Source: [Clostridium] polysaccharolyticum
GTDB lineage: Bacteria; Bacillota; Clostridia; Lachnospirales; Lachnospiraceae
Assembly: GCF_900111595.1 (NCBI RefSeq)
Contig: NZ_FOHN01000009.1
Location: 1 to 64,000, forward strand
Direction of reading: 5' to 3'
DNA: 64,000 bases
Position numbers and translations under genes: made by a program. The first letter of the stretch is position 1. The number at the start of each line of letters is the position of its first letter. The notes beneath the pieces were generated by a model. The model searched no databases and had not been told where the DNA came from. It was given only the letters and a program-made list of their open reading frames with translations. This document shows positions 1-6,850 of this stretch, piece after piece.

Positions 1-244
1 AATCGGAAAGCAGTTCTTCTATGATAGAATGAAAGTCATCTATAACAGATTTTTTCTTTCTTGTATGAGATTTTTCAAATCCATGCAGGTATTTGTCAAC
101 CGTTCGTCTATCGACGTTCCGTTCACGAGCAATTTGGCTCTTATTAATTTTCAATGTTGAATCCTCCAGAAAAGGTTTTAATTTAGTTAAATCATTTAAG
201 GAATATATAGTTAAATCAGTGGTTATATTAGTTTGAATGATCAT
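1..244 (-). CDS. IS21-family transposase IstA-like, N-terminal part (runs off the left edge)
   Basis: The reading frame begins at an ATG (complement of 242-244) after a GGAGG ribosome site and stays open for 81 codons to the window edge. The protein contains a helix-turn-helix of the form INKSQIARERNVDRRTVDKY (about residues 33-52), followed by a Lys/Arg-rich stretch. This arrangement is typical of the N-terminus of IstA transposases, which bind the element ends before the rve catalytic core. The catalytic DDE part would lie outside the window, so completeness cannot be judged. Direct repeats just upstream (284-327) fit an IS21 terminus. Confidence 0.75.
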   Translation of the reverse strand, partial: MIIQTNITTDLTIYSLNDLTKLKPFLEDSTLKINKSQIARERNVDRRTVDKYLHGFEKSHTRKKKSVIDDFHSIIEELLSD

Positions 245-283
245 AATAGCGCCTCCTATCAGGAATCTATTATAATCAGCTTT

Positions 284-327
284 TGTACATATTTATATTA
301 GATTTTCTGTACTTATTTATGTTAGCA
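284..327 (-). repeat. Candidate IS21-type terminal repeats upstream of the transposase
   Basis: Two near-identical 18-nt units, 284-301 (starts TGTACATATTTATATTA) and 308-325 (starts TGTACTTATTTATGTTA), lie 24 nt apart upstream of the transposase start. Read on the minus strand, the outer unit begins TGCTAACATA at about 327. IS21-family elements characteristically carry a TG-starting end and several internal direct repeats near the end that precedes istA. The other end is outside the window, so the boundary is inferred. Confidence 0.4.
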
Positions 328-440
328 TTTATAGGAACAGTTAAGTTTCACCGTCTGCTTCACAGCATTGTAGCATTGTTTCTATGTGCTATCAAGGGCA
401 CGTCCCTTCGGGATGGCTGGTATTCCCTCGGACTTGGAAT

Positions 441-1623
441 CTAGGAACAGTCAGGCAGGTCAGTTTTTTGGAGCTGAAGAATTGTCTGCTGGCCTAAGAA
501 AATAAGCATCTGCCACTTGGCAGGCATGTTTGGTGCATTTTCCAGCGTTTCAACCCTGTTCAGAACCTGATACTTGTTGTGTTTGTGTGGGCGCAGGAAG
601 TTGTAGTAGGCAACCCACAGGGTAAGATCGTAGTTGGCACCGTTGTAGCTGTCAAAGCCGTTTGTAGGGCGGTAGGACATTTTGTAGGTGCGGTTCAGCC
701 GTTCGATCATCTGTTTGTATGGTCGATGCTTCTTAGATACCTCATCATCATTGGTGAGGCCAATTACCTGTGTGATATCAAACTTGAATTTACCTTTCGA
801 TTCCAGATCAAACTGCTGGGCTGCAAGGGGATAGGCACTGTAGCCATCGGCAATGAATTTAAAGTTTTTTGGAAGCTTTTCTAAATGAAGAAATGCCTGG
901 CGCATGGCAAGAATGCAGGGACCAACCCCGCGGTTGTCGGAAACCCGGTAGCCGATGATGGAGCGTGAAGCGGCATCCATGATGAACCAGATAAATCCTT
1001 TTACGCCACGAACCTTGATGTAGGTTTCGTCGGCGGTAAATACAGAGCTTTTTGGATAATGATAGTTGTCCACAAAAGGTTTTACGACAAGTGCTGCTGT
1101 CTTGCAGTAGCTGGCAACCTGCTGGTGTGAAATTTCAATTCCGTAGAGGTCTTTGAGAGCCTGTGCGGTCTTTCTTGTGAACCAGGGCATGGGAACAGTG
1201 GGGACATTTCAGAGTGTACTGTTTGTGAAAGCGGTTTTCTTCTGGTGAGAAGGCGGTCTGGCACACTTTGCATAGAATCTGGCCTTTCTTGCCATTGTTA
1301 CGGTAGAGATAGGGCATGGGAGCGTTGCAGGAAGGGCAGTGGCAGTCTTCGGAGATGTCACATTCCTTGCGGCGTGCAACGGGTTTCAGCACCTTATTGT
1401 AGCGTTTGGCATAGTATTTTAAGAGGTCATTCCAGTCCCAGTCCTGCTTGTGGCAGATGACTTTTGGAAGATCATCGGTTTTAAATTTCTGGTACTCAGG
1501 GGAGTGGGAATCATCAAAAGCCCACTGCTTGAGATGGATGTATCTGCAGATAAATTTGATAAGAAAAATATTTTGTTGATAAAGGTATTGAATAATTTGT
1601 AGAAGATAAAGTATAATGTTCAT
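441..1623 (-). pseudogene. DDE transposase gene with zinc-ribbon N-terminus, broken by an internal deletion
   Basis: Two overlapping minus-strand frames together look like one transposase. The upstream frame (1623 to 1135) carries Cys-x2-Cys pairs of a zinc ribbon (CPSC, CKVC, CPHC). The downstream frame (1190 to 441) carries the rve-like DDE core: DETYIKV, IADGYSAYP and a Glu in the QMIERLNR segment. The frames cross near 1150-1190, where CPHCSHALVHKKDR runs straight into RKTAQALKDLYG. From recall of related full-length transposases, roughly 80-90 residues normally separate these two blocks, so the copy has lost an internal segment and shifted frame. It is probably inactive. I could not assign a specific IS family or find clear terminal inverted repeats. 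Confidence 0.75.
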
Positions 1624-1755
1624 GGCAATGATATCCTTTCATGTTGGGTTTGTTAGGCGATGAACATTATAACAGAAAAAGGGGGTCATTGCTTTTTTAT
1701 TTGAAAAAAGTTAGAAATCCTTGAAAATAGAAGGTTTGAAAAATAGAAAAGGTAG

Positions 1756-2625
1756 TTAGGCTTTACACTACCTTATAGAAAGCGAGAGGAAGTTAATGAA
1801 GAAAATATATATATTCGTGCAGGTGTTTTGCCATATGAAACAGTTACTCCACAAGATTGTTTGATGAGAAATGTGGTAGGTGGCAATGCGGGAAACTTAG
1901 TGTATCAATATAGTGTATTTAATTCTCTTGCCACAGAGGATATGGAATTTGAAACAACTCGTTACCAGGCAAATTTAGAAGATGCAGAGCGTATCAGTCA
2001 AGAGTGTCAGGCATTCGTTATTCCATTAGCAGATGCATTTCGTCCGACTTTTATGCAATACTTAAAGGATTTGACCGCACTGATAAAGAAGCTTACTATT
2101 CCATGCATTGTAATTGGAGTAGGGATTCGTGCAGCTTATGAACCTGACTTTTCCGGTTTGGCATTCTTAGACGAAGATGTAAAGAATTTTGTAAATGCTG
2201 TATTAGAAAAGTCAGCTAAGTTAGGTTTGCGTGGAGAGTTTACAGCAACCTATTTAAAAAAATTAGGATATCGTGAAGAAAAAGATTTTACCATAATTGG
2301 TTGTCCTTCTGCTTACTTAAACGGAGCAGAGCTTTGTGTGAAAGAAGTTAAACTGAATACGGATTCTAAAGTTAGTCTTAATTCAGATATGTATCCCAAT
2401 CTTCAATTTTCAGAGTTTCTTAGAAATGTTCAAAAAGATTATCCGAATTATCGTTTTGTAGGTCAGATTCATAATGAATTACGTTTGTTGTATACTGGTT
2501 GCCCATTTCCAGCAGGAGAGGCTTATCCTTGCAAGAATACAGAGTCACCTGCATATGTTAATCAGAATGCCAGATATTTTATCAATGTTCCATTGTGGAT
2601 TGAGCATATGAAGAAAATGGATTAG
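1756..2625 (+). pseudogene. Pyruvyl-transferase-like gene, frameshifted at the 5' end and cut short at the 3' end
   Basis: The open frame contains the polysaccharide pyruvyl transferase signature near its start (VVGGNAGNLVYQYSVF), a VIGVGIRA segment and a later FINVPLWIEHM segment. The best start is ATG 1796, with the AGAGGAAG ribosome site, giving MKKIYI. That ATG is out of frame because an (AT)5 tract at 1805-1814 is one dinucleotide too long: with (AT)4 it would read MKKIYIRAGVLPYE into the main frame. A TTG at 1828 could rescue translation but has no good ribosome site. The C-terminus ends after KKMD, before the arginine/histidine-glycine block usual for the family, so the gene is also 3' truncated. 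It lies directly behind a transposase relic. Confidence 0.6.
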
Positions 2626-2816
2626 ATCATATATATAAACATGAGGATGGAGTGAATTACTTACAGCAAAGAATGGCTAGTGTGGATTTAAATCCAGGGG
2701 TAAAACCGTGGTTAGGCATTTTAGAGGAGGAGTATAGGTATCGAGTTGGATTAAGTTATGACTGGCTTGTAGATGAATGTTATAAGAAAAAAACAATTAA
2801 ACTTTTAATAGTATAA
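2625..2816 (+). pseudogene. Unidentified 3' gene remnant
   Basis: A frame without a usable start continues in a different phase directly behind the pyruvyl-transferase fragment and encodes 63 residues to a TAA at 2814. The sequence (for example NPGVKPWLGILEEEYRYR, then YDWLVDECYKKK) has normal amino-acid composition and looks like the C-terminus of a real protein. I do not recognise the family. The abrupt junction at about 2625 suggests a deletion that joined two genes. Confidence 0.4.
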
Positions 2817-2830
2817 TAATTATAATAAGT

Positions 2831-2856
2831 AATTGCGAAGCTTATTCGCAATTTTA
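2831..2856 (+). terminator. Weak terminator-like hairpin
   Basis: A perfect 9-bp inverted repeat (AATTGCGAA, 2831-2839, with TTCGCAATT, 2845-2853) around a 5-nt loop is followed by a short run of T. It closes the relic region on the left of the biosynthetic cluster. Confidence 0.5.
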
Positions 2857-3322
2857 AACATTGACAAAGAAAAATTCTAGCAAAGTACGAATTTCAAAGT
2901 AAAATACGGAAAGTTGTGATTTTAGGTACACTTAAATAAGCCTTATGGCTTATGCAGTTGATAAGTCTTATGTTATAAGAGGTTTTAAGTTTCGAATGTA
3001 TTCATAATGGTTGATTTTGTCTGCAAGAATACTGTAATAATCCAGGAAATACATGGAAGAATTAGATTAGAATGTAAGGTTTTCTCATTTTTAGTTCTGT
3101 GGTCTGCAAGGCAGAGGTTGTCTCCATAAGCTTGTAAAATACAAGCTGTAAATTATCTAAAAAATCCTGCTTAACTATACCTATAGCACATTTACGCATA
3201 TGGAAATATAGGGTATGATAAAGACAATCTAATTCTGTTTCGGCGAATAGATATACAAGTGAATATAGAAAAACTGCGGTGGTCAAGATTCTGACAATTG
3301 AAAAAGCTAGGAGGAAATATTT
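2857..3322 (+). promoter_or_regulatory. Long non-coding leader region in front of the first biosynthetic operon
   Basis: No credible gene is present in this stretch. It contains a series of short perfect hairpins: ATAAGCC/GGCTTAT (2936-2953), TCTTAT/ATAAGA (2966-2980), TCTGC/GCAGA (3103-3115) and AGCTTGTA/TACAAGCT (3129-3147). A good AGGAGG site at 3308 serves the TTG start at 3323. The cluster encodes a LoaP-type antiterminator, and such factors act on structured 5' leaders, so this region is a plausible control site. That role, and the promoter position, are inference; I could not pick a convincing -35/-10 pair. Confidence 0.35.
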
Positions 3323-5239
3323 TTGAAAAGAATAGTATTTTTCTTCAATATAAAAAGTTTTGTAGAACTTCGGTTAGCAGGACAGTTTATTGACAATGGG
3401 GATGTTGTTTACAGTAAAATCAGTAAATCCTTTTTTGATGTAGTATACGATATTCGGAATATTATGGAAAGAAAAGAATTTATTCGAATTCTTGAATGTA
3501 TACATAGGATTACTTCAGAAATGGGTGGAAACGAAGACTATAAACAAATCTGCAAGGAACAGGAAGTTGTTGTCTGGCTTACGGACAGCTTTTGCGAACC
3601 AGTATTTCAATTTCAGCCATTCTCTGATGAAGTGAGGAAGCGACAGGAAGTAAAGAAGAGAGAAGAAGATAGGAAATATCTTCTTGGGGAGCTAAAGAAT
3701 ATTAAGGTCAGTGAACTTAACATAATTACTTCCATGTACAGAGACAGGGAGAAGGAACTTTCTTGCTTGTTGGAAAACATTATGGTACCAGTGAATTTTT
3801 ATTATGTACCATGTTTGACCTATGATGTGGCAGATGGTGAAATGGATTTAATAAAGAGATGTGCGTATTGGCTTGCCTATTTCATAAGATGGGTTGAGCT
3901 AAGAATTCCAGATTATTTTTTAAAGCACAAACTTAATCTTCAGTATTATAAAAACAAAGTGCTCACCCTTGCAAATGAAATGGAACTGGTAAATTGGATT
4001 ATGGAATGCTATAATAGAAAGGGGAAAAACAACAAATACTGGTTCCAATCAGGTGTTAAGGTTCTAGCTGAGTTTTTTTTAAGTAAGGTATGCGAGGGAG
4101 TTCAGAATGACAGCATAGAAAAAATCCAAATTGAATGGGTTGATTCTTTCAAGAAGCAGAACCTCATAGACAATCTGTTTCAGCGGATTATGGAGAGTTA
4201 CCTTTCATTTTTGGTGGAAGAACAAAGGAACGAGGAGCATTGCAGCACGACAGAACTGGCTTCTGATGCTGGTTGGACATTATTTGCATGTACGAAAGAT
4301 TCAGCTGTAAAATGTCTTTTAGAAAAACGGAGAACTGTACATAAAAATGTAAAAGTTATTACGATTGACGAGGAACAGAAATTAACTTACTACACAGTAG
4401 GCAATGGAATTCCGATTGTGATTGTGAATGCTTTGGGTGCATTTGTAGAAGCTTGGGATAATCTGATTTATGAGCTTGCCAAAAATTATTATGTTGTAAT
4501 TTGGGATATCCGTGGGGTTGATACAGGTAATCAGGAATTATTTGCTAAAGGACTATTCGGAGTGGAATCACAAGTCAAGGATATAGAGAGAGTTGTGGCG
4601 AATGAAAAGTTACAGGATTTTCATTTATTAGCCTGGTGTTCGGGTGCAAAGTCATCAGTTATATATTCAGTACGGAATCCAGATAAAGTAAAGTCTCTCA
4701 TGTTTTTGTGTGGTGATTTTGCACCTTATGATGGAATGAAGAAGATTTCGTCAAAGTTTCAGGACAATCTGCCTTTAGTAAAAGAGCTGTTAGATGGAAA
4801 GAGCAATCTGCTTAAAATTTATATGAATCTGATTTTTGATGGAATATTCCGAAATCCACCAGAAGAAATACCAATTGAAGAAGATTTTCAGTTTTTCGAA
4901 GTTCTGCCAGTTGAGTACAGGGATTATCTGTTAGCATTATTTCAGTCTGAGCAGCAGACTGCTAATTTTCTGCGGATCTGTATTGAATACTATGAACATG
5001 ACATAACAGAGTATTTACAGCAAATAGAACACAATGTACTGCTTATTACAGCAGAACATGATAAGGTTGCTCCTATGGAGCAATCATACTGGGCTTATCA
5101 GCAGATAGAACATGCACAGATTTATTGTCTGCCTGCAGCAGTACATGTCATTATGATGGAAAGAAGCAGAGAAATAATGAATTATGTAAAGTATCACATT
5201 GATATGTGTGAGCAGAAAGAAAAGGGGAATTGGAAATGA
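3323..5239 (+). CDS. Two-part alpha/beta-hydrolase with Cys nucleophile, biosynthetic cluster
   Basis: The protein has 638 residues. The C-terminal part (about 365-630) is an alpha/beta-hydrolase: beta-strand-turn YYTVGNGIPIVIVNALG, a nucleophile elbow LLAWCSGAKSS in which Cys439 occupies the place of the usual Ser, an acid at Asp580 (AEHDKVAP) and a His at 608 (AAVHVIM). The N-terminal 350 residues have no clear match; by comparison with the paralogue at 15390 they may be a degraded Rossmann-like (SDR) fold. The start is TTG with AGGAGG nine bases upstream. Its stop overlaps the ATG of the next gene. A thioesterase, acyltransferase or cyclase role on a carrier-bound intermediate is inferred from the cluster and from the paralogue that is fused to a carrier protein. 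Confidence 0.7.
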   Translation: MKRIVFFFNIKSFVELRLAGQFIDNGDVVYSKISKSFFDVVYDIRNIMERKEFIRILECIHRITSEMGGNEDYKQICKEQEVVVWLTDSFCEPVFQFQPFSDEVRKRQEVKKREEDRKYLLGELKNIKVSELNIITSMYRDREKELSCLLENIMVPVNFYYVPCLTYDVADGEMDLIKRCAYWLAYFIRWVELRIPDYFLKHKLNLQYYKNKVLTLANEMELVNWIMECYNRKGKNNKYWFQSGVKVLAEFFLSKVCEGVQNDSIEKIQIEWVDSFKKQNLIDNLFQRIMESYLSFLVEEQRNEEHCSTTELASDAGWTLFACTKDSAVKCLLEKRRTVHKNVKVITIDEEQKLTYYTVGNGIPIVIVNALGAFVEAWDNLIYELAKNYYVVIWDIRGVDTGNQELFAKGLFGVESQVKDIERVVANEKLQDFHLLAWCSGAKSSVIYSVRNPDKVKSLMFLCGDFAPYDGMKKISSKFQDNLPLVKELLDGKSNLLKIYMNLIFDGIFRNPPEEIPIEEDFQFFEVLPVEYRDYLLALFQSEQQTANFLRICIEYYEHDITEYLQQIEHNVLLITAEHDKVAPMEQSYWAYQQIEHAQIYCLPAAVHVIMMERSREIMNYVKYHIDMCEQKEKGNWK

Positions 5240-5787
5240 CAAAATTACGCAGATGCATATGGGTAGATGACTATACACAGAAATATCATGATGAGGAATG
5301 GGGAGAACCTGTTTACGATGACAGATTATTATTTGAAATGTTGGTACTGGAATCCTTTCAGGCAGGATTATCCTGGGTAATTGTTTTGAAGAAACGCGAA
5401 GGTTTCCGTGCCGCATTTGATAATTTTGATCCAGAACTTATTAAGGATTACTCACAGGAAAAGATAGAACAGTTGCAAACAGATGATCGTATCATAAAGA
5501 GCAAAGCAAAAATTGTAGCGACTGTAAATAATGCCAAAGTCTTCTTAGCAATACAGCAGGAATTTGGCAGTTTTGCCAATTATTTATGGAAGTTTACAGA
5601 TAACAAGATTATAACCATTCATGATAATCAGTTACCAGAAGAATATCAGGGGCTAGCTGCTAAGATCTCGAAAAATTTAAAGAAAAGAGGGATGAAATTT
5701 ATGGGAGAAGTTACAACCTACTCTTATCTGCAGGCTATTGGTGTTGTGAATAACCATGATAGTTTCTGTTATAAGTGCCAGGGGTAA
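5236..5787 (+). CDS. tag: DNA-3-methyladenine glycosylase I
   Basis: This 183-residue protein matches the Tag family along its length: an N-terminal RCIWV, then YHDEEWGEPVYDDRLLFEMLVLE, FQAGLSWVIVLKKRE and a C-terminal cluster with HDSFCYKC that fits the zinc-binding snap of Tag. Tag removes 3-methyladenine from alkylated DNA. The ATG overlaps the stop of the preceding hydrolase (ATGA), so the two are translationally coupled. An alternative TTG lies two codons upstream. Its place inside a biosynthetic operon suggests self-protection, either against a DNA-alkylating product or against methylation damage from the high SAM supply implied by the cluster's own SAM synthetase. Both explanations are inference. 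Confidence 0.9.
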   Translation: MTKLRRCIWVDDYTQKYHDEEWGEPVYDDRLLFEMLVLESFQAGLSWVIVLKKREGFRAAFDNFDPELIKDYSQEKIEQLQTDDRIIKSKAKIVATVNNAKVFLAIQQEFGSFANYLWKFTDNKIITIHDNQLPEEYQGLAAKISKNLKKRGMKFMGEVTTYSYLQAIGVVNNHDSFCYKCQG

Positions 5788-5806
5788 AAGCTCTCGGAAT
5801 GTAGTC

Positions 5807-6814
5807 ATGAAAAAAATAGAACATATGGAACCATTCAATGAATTTTTTTATCGGGATTGTTATTATAATTCTTTATTCTCAATCCTTAAGCATTTTGAAG
5901 TTGATATATGGTCAGTAATTGCCAATGAGGTATTTTTATATTGCAGTACTCCTGAAAACTGCTTACATGGGACAGCCAGTTATCTATGTGCAAAGTCAAT
6001 GGATCTGGTCTTGCGGGAACAAAATGTGAAATGCAGTTATGTTTACCAGCGAGAGAATATTATTCAACATGCGATTGAGGCCATAGACTATGACAGTCCA
6101 GTAATTGCCTTGGTAGACTGTTATGAGGAGGAGATAAGGAAAGATTTTTTCCATAAGGAACACTTGGATCATAGTATGTTGCTCTATGGATATGACGAAG
6201 TGGAAAAAGAGTTCATTGTAATGGAGCAGACGAAAAAAAATACTTTGAATTATTCCGAGAAGAGAATATCATTTCAAAGTTTGGAAAATGCTATAAATAG
6301 TTATCAAGAATTATATGGAAGACACAAAGCAGATGAGCCGTTACTCACCTGCTTTTCTTATGCCAAAAATGTAAAAAAACAAGAAATTGAAAGCATAAAG
6401 GAATCTGCTAAGTCCATATATGCAAGAAACTATCTTAAGATGTTACCTGAATTTGCAGTGCAGGACATGATAAGGATGCAGATGAAGAACAAGCTGTCGG
6501 AATATCTGTCGGATGGAGAGTATGCTGACGGGGTAATGGAGGAAGTTCTTGAGAGCCTAAATGCAATCAACAATGCATATCTTGTTGAGAAAATAAAATG
6601 GAATTTATTTTTGGAGAATAGAGAGCTAGAACAGCTTTTAGAGTCCATCTTAAGCAATTGGCAAGTGGTCCGTCTGGCAATTCTGAATACGATTTTCGAG
6701 GGAAATAACCTAGAAGAGAAAAGAAAAGAGGCAAAGAAGAAACTGATTCTATTAGAAGAGGAGGAGAAAAAACTAAATAACTTAGTTTTTTTTTATTTGA
6801 CCAAAAATCTATGA
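5807..6814 (+). CDS. BtrH-like (butirosin H family) protein with an N-terminal Cys
   Basis: The 335-residue protein starts with FYRDCYYNSLF, where Cys18 sits as in BtrH N-terminal domains, and continues to a VDCYEEE segment and HLDHSMLLYGYD (His119, His122). BtrH moves an acyl group from a carrier protein to an aminoglycoside amine, so this is a candidate transacylase or amide-forming enzyme acting on carrier-bound intermediates. The C-terminal 150 residues are helical and charged, ending in a Lys/Glu-rich coiled coil. Two paralogues occur later in the cluster (28407 and 30829) and share the HxxH...YGYD core, but not the Cys. A start at 5756 would overlap tag by 32 bases; ATG 5807 is preferred. 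Confidence 0.65.
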   Translation: MKKIEHMEPFNEFFYRDCYYNSLFSILKHFEVDIWSVIANEVFLYCSTPENCLHGTASYLCAKSMDLVLREQNVKCSYVYQRENIIQHAIEAIDYDSPVIALVDCYEEEIRKDFFHKEHLDHSMLLYGYDEVEKEFIVMEQTKKNTLNYSEKRISFQSLENAINSYQELYGRHKADEPLLTCFSYAKNVKKQEIESIKESAKSIYARNYLKMLPEFAVQDMIRMQMKNKLSEYLSDGEYADGVMEEVLESLNAINNAYLVEKIKWNLFLENRELEQLLESILSNWQVVRLAILNTIFEGNNLEEKRKEAKKKLILLEEEEKKLNNLVFFYLTKNL

Positions 6815-6850
6815 AAAAACGCATAAAGCAAAGAAACGAGGTGATTGATA

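Noticed and set aside
3062-3286. 74-residue minus-strand frame in the cluster leader
   Set aside because: No ribosome site or family match; it overlaps hairpins of the leader and has low-quality composition.
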